Origin: Streptomyces sp. NWU339
GTDB taxonomy: Bacteria; Actinomycetota; Actinomycetes; Streptomycetales; Streptomycetaceae
Assembly (NCBI RefSeq): GCF_003143855.1
Contig: NZ_QFRK01000024.1
Location: 1-64,000 of the forward strand
Reading direction: 5' to 3'
Length of the DNA: 64,000 bases
The notes beneath the pieces are model-generated. The model did no database searches, was not told where the DNA came from, and was given only the letters and a program-made list of their open reading frames with translations. Below are positions 7,073 to 14,519 of this stretch, piece after piece; within the stretch, counting starts at the first letter, position 1; every line of letters begins with the position of its first letter. The translations under genes and the position numbers were made by a program.

Positions 7073-7651
7073 TCACTCGGGCTGGAGCGGACCGCGGCCG
7101 AACATCGAGAGCACCTGGTAGCTCTTGTCGTCGGGGCCGGGCTTGCTCAGCTCCATGGCGAACCCACCGGTGAACAGCTCCTGGTCCACGGGGCGTTCGT
7201 GGATCCAGTCCCGGATCACCTCGCGGAAAGTGATCTTCCAGACGCCGTCGCGCTCCTCGTACCGGTTGAACGTGCGGCTGGCGGCGATCAGTTCGCGTGC
7301 CGGGTCCCCGAAGCGGTGGTACGAGAGGCGATGGGTCTCCCCCTCGGCGGTCTTGCCGTCCACCTTGTACCACTCGTTCAGCAGGTAGTGGGTGGTGTTC
7401 TCGAACCGGGGCTTGAACTCGTCGATGATCCAGTTCACCCACTCGTCCACGCCGCCTTCCTTCATGTCGCCCAGGCGGACGAAGGCGTCGTCGAAGAAGA
7501 TCGACTTCAGCAACTCGGGGTCACGCCGGTCGATTCCGCGGCAGTAGGCGGCCTCGAGGTCGTGCAGCCGGTCCTTGACCTTCAGTTCCCGCAGGAGGCG
7601 AAGGTCCTCCTCGGTCACCACGCTGGCGGTACGAACTGCGTCGTCGGTCAT
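7073..7651 (-). CDS. SnoaL-like / NTF2-fold protein, 192 aa
   Basis: The N-terminal helix pair (LRELKVKDRLHDLEAAYCRGIDRRD) and the strands FFDDAFVRLGD..., HYLLNEWYKVDG, RLSYHRF and WKITFREVIRDWIHE are the curved sheet of the SnoaL_4 or ring-hydroxylating-dioxygenase beta-subunit class. Such proteins are small hydratases, dehydratases or binding proteins acting on aromatic or steroid compounds; the function here is unknown. The next gene is a permease in the same direction and an IclR regulator is divergent beyond that, so a small catabolic unit for an organic acid is plausible. Confidence 0.75.
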   Translation of the reverse strand: MTDDAVRTASVVTEEDLRLLRELKVKDRLHDLEAAYCRGIDRRDPELLKSIFFDDAFVRLGDMKEGGVDEWVNWIIDEFKPRFENTTHYLLNEWYKVDGKTAEGETHRLSYHRFGDPARELIAASRTFNRYEERDGVWKITFREVIRDWIHERPVDQELFTGGFAMELSKPGPDDKSYQVLSMFGRGPLQPE

Positions 7652-7728
7652 TGTGTTTCTCCCTCGGGTGAGGATTCAGGCGGGTGTGGGGGGAGCGGAG
7701 GGGCGCGTACGGCAGGGTGCGGGCCCCG

Positions 7729-9072
7729 TCACGCGTCGAGTCGCCGGCCGGTACGGTCCGGGAGCAGGCGGATCGCCACGGCGGAGATCAGGATCGTGAG
7801 CAGGCCGTAGGCGGTGATCAGCAGGGTTCCGTTCCCCGAGATCTGCATCAGCCACGTCGCGAGCAGCGGCGCCGGTGCGGCGAACAGCATGTTTCCGCAG
7901 GTGAGTCCGAGAGCCGAGCCGGTGTACCGGACAGGGGTCGGCAGCGCCTCGGCGTAGAAGGCCCCCTGGCACCCGGTCATGAACTGCACACCGCACAGCG
8001 CACCCGTGATGGTGAGCGCGGCCAGCCACCAGTTGCCCGTGTCGAGGATCAGGAAGAACGGGACGAGGAAGGCCAGCAGCACCGCGAGACCCGTGAAGAG
8101 GACGCGCTTCCGTCCGATCCGGTCGCTGGACCAGCCGCCGAGCAGGCTGGCCCCGATGGAGATCGAGTTCGCGACGACCATCAGCCCGAAGGTGGAGCTC
8201 TTGTCGAATCCGAGCTGGCCCGTGAGGTAGCTGATGGCGAAGGTGACGGTGATGTAGTACAGCGCTCCTGGCGCGGCCCACGCGAGCACCAGCAGCATCA
8301 CGGTCTTCCGGTGCTGCCTCAGCAGCCCGCGGGCCGGCTGCTCGCTCTTGCCCTCGTTGGCGAGGAAGGCGGGAGTCTCCTCGACGCGGTGCCGGATGTA
8401 GTACCCGACGGCGATGAGCGCCACGCTCATCAGGAAGGGGATCCGCCAGCCCCAGCCGGTGAACTGGTCCTCGGTGAGCCACGCGGCGAGTCCGGTCAGC
8501 GTGAGTGTGGCGAGTACCTGACTGATCGGTGATCCCACCGACATCAGGGCACCCGCGACACCGCGACGCCGGCTCGACGAGTGCTCCATCACCATGAGCT
8601 GCGACCCGGTGTGCTCGCCCCCCAGGGCGAAGCCCTGAAGGAAACGCAGCGCCACCAGCGCGACCGGAGCCACCATTCCCACCGTGGCATAGGTCGGCAG
8701 CAGGCCGATCAGCACCGACGCCGCGCCCATGAGCAGCAGCGTGAACATGAGGACGTTCCGGCGGCCGAGACGGTCACCCAGCAGGCCGAACACCAGGCCG
8801 CCCAGGGGCCGTGCCACCAGCCCGACCCCGAAGGTCGCGAACGACGCCAGCAGCGCGGTGCCCGGCGCGAGGTCGGGGAAGAACAGCTGGGGGAACACCG
8901 TGGCCGACAACGCGCCGTACACGGAGAAGTCGAACCACTCCAGTGCGGAGCCCAGCGCGCCACTGACGACCGCGCGCCGGGCGGTGGGGGTACCGCTCCC
9001 GGCTTCCGGGCCCTCCGGTGCCGTGTCCGGCCGACTTGCTCCAGCCGGCCCCTCGAGTTCACTGACTGTCAT
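7729..9072 (-). CDS. MFS transporter of the metabolite:H+ symporter (MHS) family
   Basis: 447 residues with about 12 membrane segments. The opening ALGSALEWFDFSVYGALS and the loop GDRLGRRNVLMF are the MHS signature seen in ProP, ShiA, KgtP and related permeases; a second loop, SDRIGRKRVLF, marks the second half. It probably imports an organic acid or aromatic carboxylate with protons. It lies just downstream of a divergent IclR-type regulator and upstream of the SnoaL-like gene, so these three probably form one inducible unit. ATG 9072 is chosen because the family signature begins about 35 residues later. Confidence 0.88.
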   Translation of the reverse strand: MTVSELEGPAGASRPDTAPEGPEAGSGTPTARRAVVSGALGSALEWFDFSVYGALSATVFPQLFFPDLAPGTALLASFATFGVGLVARPLGGLVFGLLGDRLGRRNVLMFTLLLMGAASVLIGLLPTYATVGMVAPVALVALRFLQGFALGGEHTGSQLMVMEHSSSRRRGVAGALMSVGSPISQVLATLTLTGLAAWLTEDQFTGWGWRIPFLMSVALIAVGYYIRHRVEETPAFLANEGKSEQPARGLLRQHRKTVMLLVLAWAAPGALYYITVTFAISYLTGQLGFDKSSTFGLMVVANSISIGASLLGGWSSDRIGRKRVLFTGLAVLLAFLVPFFLILDTGNWWLAALTITGALCGVQFMTGCQGAFYAEALPTPVRYTGSALGLTCGNMLFAAPAPLLATWLMQISGNGTLLITAYGLLTILISAVAIRLLPDRTGRRLDA

Positions 9073-9206
9073 TGCTTCACTCTCCTCGGTGTCCTCACTG
9101 CGCGGCACGTCACACGTACTCACGGGCGGTTCACGCCTCAACGGCCACTTACGCCACGGGCAGGCGAGGGGGTGGTCTCGCGCCCAGGAGTCCGCGCCAC
9201 GCAAAG

Positions 9207-9222
9207 ACACTCGTTCGAGTGT
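9207..9222. promoter_or_regulatory. Inverted repeat in the MFS-IclR divergent region
   Basis: ACACTCG-TT-CGAGTGT, two perfect 7-bp arms. It lies between the divergent starts of the permease (9072) and IclR regulator (9304), about 135 bp upstream of the permease. It may be an operator for the IclR protein or another regulator. Confidence 0.45.
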
Positions 9223-9276
9223 GCGTTAGCCTGCGGACATCGAGAGAATCCACTATCAGGGAGCGGCTAGTCAATC

Positions 9277-9295
9277 ATTCCCTGTATGTGGGAAT
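9277..9295. promoter_or_regulatory. Second inverted repeat just before the IclR gene
   Basis: ATTCCC-(7 nt)-GGGAAT overlapping the upstream candidate start of the IclR gene at 9286, which favours the GTG at 9304 as real start. A short AT-rich IclR-like site here would suit autoregulation. Confidence 0.4.
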
Positions 9296-9303
9296 ATCGG
9301 GCC

Positions 9304-10083
9304 GTGAACACTCTTCAAACTGTGGACAGGGCGCTTCGACTGCTCGCGCTGGCGCAGCAGGAGCCGGTCGTCACCCTCGCCCGTGCCGCCGACGAACTGG
9401 GTGTGGGGACCTCCGTCGCCCACCGGCTCCTGGCCACCCTCGAGGCGAACGGCTTCATGCGCCGCTCACTCGACGGCCCCGGCTACCGCCTCGGCCCGGC
9501 CATGACCGCCGCCCGCCCCGCCCACGCCGACACGGACTTCACCCACCTCATCCAGGACGACCTGCTCGAGCTGCAGACGGCAACCGGTGAGACCGTGGAG
9601 TTCGCGGTCCTCGAAGGGCAGGCGGTGCGCTACATCTACGGCATCGCCTCACAGCACCACATGCGCATCGAAGCCCGGGCGGGAACGATCCTCCCCGCGC
9701 ACACCTCAGCCTGCGGACGAGCCCTCCTCGCCACCCTCACGACCGAGCAGCTCCGCCGGATCTACCCGAACGAACCGCTCCCGCACGCGGCGAAGACCAC
9801 CACCCCGACCCGCACGGCCCTCGAAGCCGAACTGGAGGACGTCAGGCAGCGCGGCTACGCGCGCAACATCGAGGAGACCCAACCCGGCATCGCGGCACTC
9901 GCGCAGACCCTCCCCGCCCCGCAGGGGTACCCGCCCATCGCCATCACCATCTCGGGGCCGCAGGCGCGCCTCTGCTTCACCCGTGAGGATCCCCGCACCC
10001 CGTCCGAGACGGCACTCACCCGAGCCCTGCGCCTGGCGACACAGAAGATGCAGGCGAAGCTCACCTCGAAGCTCCAGCACTAG
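9304..10083 (+). CDS. IclR-family transcriptional regulator
   Basis: 259 residues: an N-terminal winged helix (TVDRALRLLALAQQEPVVTLARAADELG ... SVAHRLLATLEANGFMRRS) and a C-terminal GAF-like effector domain (RIEARAGTILPAHTSACGRALLATL, then RGYARNIEETQPGIAALA). I choose GTG 9304, where the family's usual 'NTLQTVDRAL' opening begins; ATG 9286 has no ribosome binding site and sits in an inverted repeat. It probably controls the divergent MFS permease and SnoaL-like gene in response to an aromatic or short-chain acid. Confidence 0.85.
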   Translation: MNTLQTVDRALRLLALAQQEPVVTLARAADELGVGTSVAHRLLATLEANGFMRRSLDGPGYRLGPAMTAARPAHADTDFTHLIQDDLLELQTATGETVEFAVLEGQAVRYIYGIASQHHMRIEARAGTILPAHTSACGRALLATLTTEQLRRIYPNEPLPHAAKTTTPTRTALEAELEDVRQRGYARNIEETQPGIAALAQTLPAPQGYPPIAITISGPQARLCFTREDPRTPSETALTRALRLATQKMQAKLTSKLQH

Positions 10084-10279
10084 GCCCGTCCGGCGGATCA
10101 GGTCGCAGGAAATCGACGGCGTCTTGTCGGCGCGGGTGGGCGGGGTCCGGTGCGTCCCCCTGCTCGAAGAGCTCGGGGAGGGTGTGCCGGTCCCGCGTCT
10201 GCGGCATGATCCGCCCGGACAGGCCCTGGCCCGAGCGGCCCTTCATGACGGTCGTCGGGCTCTCTGCGGGGCGGGGCAG

Positions 10280-10470
10280 GGCTGTTGTCCTGGCTGTCCG
10301 CCGCTCAGGCGCCGTGGCACTCCCCGTACGGGCGGCCCGAACCGCACCAGCAGGCGGCTGACCGCTGCGGCGGCCAGGGCACGGCCCGGCCGCGGGCTGC
10401 CAGGGTGGTCGCGTACTGGGGGAGGAGGTCGGTGTCGCCCGGGGTGGTGGCCTCGGAGGCGGCGAAGGCC
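10280..10470 (-). repeat. 3' end of the SEC-C gene, intact-gene copy (copy B)
   Basis: Partner of the direct repeat at 4366-4554. It includes the final 165 bp of the gene and about 25 bp beyond its stop codon. The 5.7 kb between the two copies carries the ars genes and the SnoaL/MFS/IclR group. Confidence 0.88.
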
Positions 10471-11324
10471 TCGTAGGAGGGGACGGTGCCGGTGACGATG
10501 CCCAGGTTGGGGGTGCCGGAGGCGGCGAGTTCGCGCAGGGCCGTCTCTGTCGTGGCCAGGTGCTCCTCGTGGGAGGGGTACTCGGTGGTGAGGGAGGGGT
10601 ACGCCTCCAGGAGCTCGGCCAGTTCCGGGGCCGGCCAGTGCAGGATCGCCACCGGGAAGGGGCGGGACAGGGCGGTCCGGTAGGCGCCCAGTTCCGCTCG
10701 GAGGCGGGAGATCTCCGCCTCCAGCTCCGCCGGATTCTCCGAGCCGAGCGACCAGACGCGCTTCGGGTCGTGGAGTTCGTCCAGGGTGACGGGCAGGCTG
10801 TGGACGGTGTCCGCGAGGGCGTCCCACTCGTCGTGGGGGACGCCCAGCATGCGGCGGACGCGGTGGCGGCCGAAGAGGAGCGGGTGGGCGGCGGACGGGG
10901 GCTCCGGGACGTCGGTCAGGAGGAGGCGTACCGCCTCCGTGAACGTCTCGTGCGCCGCCTCCAGTTCGTCGTGCGACTCCAGGGACTCCGCGACGACCAC
11001 CCAGGGGGCGGGGTCGCGCGGGGCCGCGGTGCGGATGCCGTCGATGATCGCGCGGGCCTCCGCCTCGTGGCCGTACTCCCACAGGTTCGAGGCCTTCAGG
11101 GCGCGGACCAGGTACGGGTTCTCCAGCCCCGTCTGCCCGGTGTCGGAGGCCAGCAGGCGGTCGTAGAGGGCGGCCGCGGCGGAGCGGTCGCCAGAGAGTT
11201 CCAGGTGGGCGGCGGCCCGCAGCAGCAGGGCCTCGGCGTCCTCGGGATACAGGCCGGCGGTCCGCTCCAGGCGGGCCGCTTCGGCGGTGTGGTCGACGTT
11301 TTCGGCGGGCGTGTCGGGGCGCAT
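10305..11324 (-). CDS. TPR-like protein with C-terminal SEC-C metal-binding motif
   Basis: 339 residues. Residues 1-150 are helical pairs with TPR spacing (AARLERTAGLYPEDAEALLLRAAAHLELSGDRSAAAALYDRLL; ESLESHDELEAAHETFTEAV). The end has CWCGSGRPYGECHG, the SEC-C zinc-binding motif first seen in SecA. Proteins of this kind are widespread in Streptomyces and of unknown role; a chaperone or translocation-related function is only a guess. ATG 11324 is preferred over GTG 11333. The last 165 bp are duplicated at 4366-4554. IclR lies convergent, 220 bp away. Confidence 0.8.
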   Translation of the reverse strand: MRPDTPAENVDHTAEAARLERTAGLYPEDAEALLLRAAAHLELSGDRSAAAALYDRLLASDTGQTGLENPYLVRALKASNLWEYGHEAEARAIIDGIRTAAPRDPAPWVVVAESLESHDELEAAHETFTEAVRLLLTDVPEPPSAAHPLLFGRHRVRRMLGVPHDEWDALADTVHSLPVTLDELHDPKRVWSLGSENPAELEAEISRLRAELGAYRTALSRPFPVAILHWPAPELAELLEAYPSLTTEYPSHEEHLATTETALRELAASGTPNLGIVTGTVPSYEAFAASEATTPGDTDLLPQYATTLAARGRAVPWPPQRSAACWCGSGRPYGECHGA

Positions 11325-11545
11325 GGGTGACACCGTACTGCCGACGGGTGACAGGAGGGGGAGAGTGTCCCGTCACACGGGAGCGGATGGGCCGCACCGG
11401 CGCCGGGGCGCCGGTGCACGGGTCCTGCGCCCGCTCGCGCGGCCCGCCCGGGAACCGTCGTACCGTCCTGGACGTTGGGATGAGCGCGACGATCTGTCGT
11501 GTCGTACAGGGGCCTGATGCGCGAGGCGGAGGGGAGGGAGAGGGG

Positions 11546-11896
11546 GTGTGGCGAGTGATCCATAGCCGGACGGGTTCGCGTTGCGGTGTCTTCGCCGGGC
11601 TTCTTTCGCTGCCCCGGGTCTTCCTGCCCCTGCTTCTGCTCCTGCTCGTGCTGCTGGACGCCGGTGGGCTCTCCGCCACCGTCGCGCTCGCCGCGACCGC
11701 TGCGGCCGGCGCCGCGCTCGCCGCCTGCGCCGTCGTCCTCGCGCGCTGCGCGCCCGTCGTGCCGCCCACCCGGGTGCGTACGGCCCTGCGTGACCGTGAC
11801 CGGCGTACCGCCTTCCTGCCCCAGCGCGACCCCGACGCCCGGGGGCGCACCCGGCCCAGAGCACCCGGACACGCCCTCCCGGCGACCGCCGCGTAG
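11546..11896 (+). CDS. DUF6412-type small membrane protein
   Basis: About 116 residues with two adjacent hydrophobic stretches (residues 12-35 and 40-65) and a basic tail containing RDRDRRTAFLPQRDPDARGR. I recall this tail and its place directly before a YidC-like gene as the DUF6412 arrangement in Streptomyces. The start is uncertain: GTG 11546 or GTG 11555, both behind a GGGAGGGAGAGGGG run. A role in membrane protein insertion together with its neighbour is inferred from linkage only. Confidence 0.7.
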   Translation: MWRVIHSRTGSRCGVFAGLLSLPRVFLPLLLLLLVLLDAGGLSATVALAATAAAGAALAACAVVLARCAPVVPPTRVRTALRDRDRRTAFLPQRDPDARGRTRPRAPGHALPATAA

Positions 11897-12014
11897 GGCA
11901 CCGGTACCCGTGGGTCCGGTTCAGGTTCCTCACCACGCGTGACCCTGCGCGGGTCGTCATGCCGCCATTCAGCACTTCTGCCCCGGCACGACGAGACCCC
12001 CGGAGGGCTCACCC

Positions 12015-12752
12015 ATGTCCGTCTTCGCCAGCCTGGTCGAGCAACTGGCCGATCTGCTCCAGCCGTTGTTCGGTCTCTCCGCGGCCGCCGCCGCGATCGT
12101 CCTGTTCACCGCGTTCGTACGGCTCCTTGTCCACCCCCTGTCCCGGGCCGCCGCACGCGGGCAGCGGGCCAGGGCCGAACTCCAGCCGAAGATCGCGGAG
12201 TTGCGGCGCCGGTACGGCCGCAACCCCGAGAGGCTCCAGCGGGCCGTACTGGAACTGCACACCCAGGAGAAGGTGTCACCGCTGTCCGGAATCCTGCCGA
12301 GCCTCCTCCAACTGCCCGCGTTCTTCCTGCTGTACCACCTGTTCTCGAGCGACACGATCGGCGGACGGCCCAACGGGCTGCTCGGACATGAGCTGTTCAC
12401 AGCGCCGTTGGGCGGACGCTGGGCCGACGCGCTGGGCGACGGGGGGCCGTTCGGCGGGCCGGGGCTCGTGTACGTCGGGCTGTTCGCCGTCGTCGCGGCG
12501 GTCGCCTTCTTCAGCTACCGGCTGACGCGGCGGACGATGGCCGCGAACTCGGCGCTGTCCGGAGGCTCCGGAGCGTCGGGCGCGGGCGGCGCGGCGGACC
12601 AGGTGCCGGGGATGGGGGCGGTGACCAAGGTGATGCCGTTCATGTCGTTCTTCACACTCATCACCGTGGCCGTGCTGCCGCTGGCCGCCGCGCTGTACAT
12701 GGTCACCAGTACGACCTGGAGTGTGGTCGAACGGGCCGTCCTGTACAGGTGA
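12015..12752 (+). CDS. YidC/Oxa1-like membrane protein insertase (secondary paralogue)
   Basis: 245 residues. The order fits the Oxa1 core: a first membrane segment (AAAAIVLFTAFVRLLVHPLS), a charged cytoplasmic helical hairpin (ARAELQPKIAELRRRYGRNPERLQRAVLELHTQEKVSP), then LLQLPAFFLLYHLF and two further segments ending LITVAVLPLAAALYMVTSTTW. The Arg in the first segment is placed like the YidC groove arginine. It is shorter than housekeeping YidC (over 400 aa) and lacks its long C-terminal tail, so it is an accessory insertase. The linker GGSGASGAGGAAD is low complexity. Confidence 0.85.
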   Translation: MSVFASLVEQLADLLQPLFGLSAAAAAIVLFTAFVRLLVHPLSRAAARGQRARAELQPKIAELRRRYGRNPERLQRAVLELHTQEKVSPLSGILPSLLQLPAFFLLYHLFSSDTIGGRPNGLLGHELFTAPLGGRWADALGDGGPFGGPGLVYVGLFAVVAAVAFFSYRLTRRTMAANSALSGGSGASGAGGAADQVPGMGAVTKVMPFMSFFTLITVAVLPLAAALYMVTSTTWSVVERAVLYR

Positions 12753-12784
12753 CCCACCACTGCGGCGCAGTCGCCCGGAGGGAA

Positions 12785-12817
12785 GATGGCCCGCACCGGT
12801 GAGGGCGCGGGCCGTCG
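12785..12817. terminator. Hairpin between convergent YidC-like and GH25 genes
   Basis: GATGGCCCGCACC pairs with GGCGCGGGCCGTC across a short loop, with a core of GGCCCGC/GCGGGCC. It sits in the 110-bp gap between two convergent genes and probably ends transcription from both. Confidence 0.55.
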
Positions 12818-12863
12818 TTCCCGGCCGACGGGTGCGAGGGCCGTGGCCCTGTCCGTCGGGCGG

Positions 12864-14054
12864 TCAGCTGCCTACGAGGGTCTGCCAGGTGGCCGGGCCG
12901 ACGCTTCCGTCGACGGCGAGGCCCTTGGAGGACTGGAACGACTTCACCGCGGAGAGGGTCGCCGGGCCGAAGCTGCCGTCGACGGTCAGCGAGTAGCCCT
13001 TGGAGTTCAGCTCCGTCTGGACGGCCTTGACCGCGCTGCCCGTGGCACCGCTCTGGACGGTGACGATCAGCTTGGACCAGGTGGCCGGTCCGGTGATGCC
13101 GTCGGCGGCCAGCCCGTTGGCGCGCTGGAAAGCGGTGACCTGGCTCTGCGTGGCCGGGCCGTAGCTGCTGTCCACGGTGGTGGCGTGGCCGCGGGCGTTG
13201 AGCAGGTACTGCAGTGCCCTGACGTCCACTCCGGTGGCGCCGTACTTCAGGACCGGCCAGGACGGCAGCGGGGCGGGAGCCGGGGTGGTGCCGGTGCCGA
13301 TGTTGGCCATGGCGCGCAGCTGGGTGAGCGTGCCGCGGTAGACGTTGAGGTCGACGTTGCCGCTGATGCCGGAGACCGAACCGGTCTCGCTGTGCTGCCA
13401 GAAGGACCAGGAGCGGTTCGCGCCGGGGAGGGCGGCCGGCTCGTTGGAGCCGCTCTGGTAACGCGGCTGCCACAGCGGGGTGGTGGAGAAGACGCTGCCG
13501 TTGCCCTTCAGGCAGTCGTCGACGAACCACTTGGAGGTGTAGACGATCGGGGCGACCCCGAAGGACGACTTGATCTTGTTGATGAAGGTGCTGATGTGCG
13601 TGGTGGTGGCGTAGGCCGGGCACGCGCCGTTGTGGTGCTCCAGGTCGATGACCGGGGGCAGCTGGCCGGCGGCCTTGCCGGTGTAGCCGGCGGTGCGCAG
13701 GGTCCTGATGAAGTGGTCGGCCTGGGCGCTGCCGGTGCCTTCCGCGTAGAAGTGGTAACCGGAGTTCATCAGCCCTGCGGCGGCGGAGGCCTTGAAGTCC
13801 TGGTTGAAGTAGGGGTCGACCCAACCGGTGCTCTGGGACGCCTTGTGGAACACGAACTTCTGGCCCGAGGCGGCGACGCTGTTCCAGTTGATCGCCGAGC
13901 TGTGGTTCCAACGGCTGGTGTCGATGCCCTTGACGCCGTAACTGCTCGGGTAGGCGGCCTGGGCCGGGGTGGTGCCGGTCAGACCGAGGGCGACGGCGGT
14001 CGCCGTGCCGACCACGGCGGCCCGTACGGACACGCCCGCGAAAGTGGTGCGCAT
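12864..14054 (-). CDS. Secreted GH25 muramidase with two peptidoglycan-binding domains
   Basis: 396 residues. A Sec signal ends at about TPAQAA (residue 34). The GH25 catalytic domain follows: GIDTSRWNHSSAINW with Asp45, FVFHKASQS, SGYHFY and the catalytic PVIDLEHH with Asp137 and Glu139, ending near residue 255 (GISGNVDLNVYRGT). Two PG_binding_1 repeats close the protein (about 268-325 and 332-396), each with GxxVxxLQ... and DGxxGPAT motifs. It should cleave the glycan strand of peptidoglycan between MurNAc and GlcNAc, for growth or lysis of competitors. Confidence 0.92.
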   Translation of the reverse strand: MRTTFAGVSVRAAVVGTATAVALGLTGTTPAQAAYPSSYGVKGIDTSRWNHSSAINWNSVAASGQKFVFHKASQSTGWVDPYFNQDFKASAAAGLMNSGYHFYAEGTGSAQADHFIRTLRTAGYTGKAAGQLPPVIDLEHHNGACPAYATTTHISTFINKIKSSFGVAPIVYTSKWFVDDCLKGNGSVFSTTPLWQPRYQSGSNEPAALPGANRSWSFWQHSETGSVSGISGNVDLNVYRGTLTQLRAMANIGTGTTPAPAPLPSWPVLKYGATGVDVRALQYLLNARGHATTVDSSYGPATQSQVTAFQRANGLAADGITGPATWSKLIVTVQSGATGSAVKAVQTELNSKGYSLTVDGSFGPATLSAVKSFQSSKGLAVDGSVGPATWQTLVGS

Positions 14055-14519
14055 ACCTTTTCTTCCTCCAGTGACGCACGTCTTCTCGGACGGCCTTCTC
14101 GGGCCGTTCCAGGGAGGGGAGTTGACGTGGCGTGGGGTACCGGCGGGTCACTTTCGCCGCCGGATGCAGAGGCGATCATCACGGAATCACAAGGCGGTTG
14201 GCAGTACCCTCGGCAAAATTTGCCTACGCGCATTGGGTGTTAAATCGCCGCGCACCGTGGCGAATCGCGGAGGGTACTGGGAGAACACCTAGGAAGGTGT
14301 TGTCGAGTTGTCCATGAGACAGGGTGGCTGATAGACAATTTGACGGCACCTTCTTAACGCCCGGAATGCCTCGGGCGTTAATGTCCGGAGTAACCGGTCG
14401 ACGCCTTGTTTGAAAGAGCGCGGACCGACGTGCTGGAATGCGCCGAACTGCCCTGCTGCGCGGGCCTGGACACATCAACGGCATACGTCATGTGCCGCCA
14501 TCGAGAGGTTGTTGGTCGA
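14055..14519. other. Intergenic region between GH25 and the histidine kinase
   Basis: About 465 bp holding two divergent promoters. It is relatively AT-rich at 14160-14360 with several near-repeats of GGGTGTTAAATCG and CGGGCGTTAA. No conserved ORF is visible. Confidence 0.4.
14354..14381. promoter_or_regulatory. Palindromic hairpin upstream of the histidine kinase
   Basis: TTAACGCCCG-(8 nt)-CGGGCGTTAA, a perfect 10-bp inverted repeat about 140 bp before the kinase start. The conserved TTAA ends make a regulator site or an mRNA leader hairpin more likely than a terminator. Confidence 0.45.

Noticed and set aside
14354..14381. Rho-independent terminator before the kinase
   Set aside because: No gene ends just upstream on either strand and no T-run follows; kept as a possible regulatory hairpin only.
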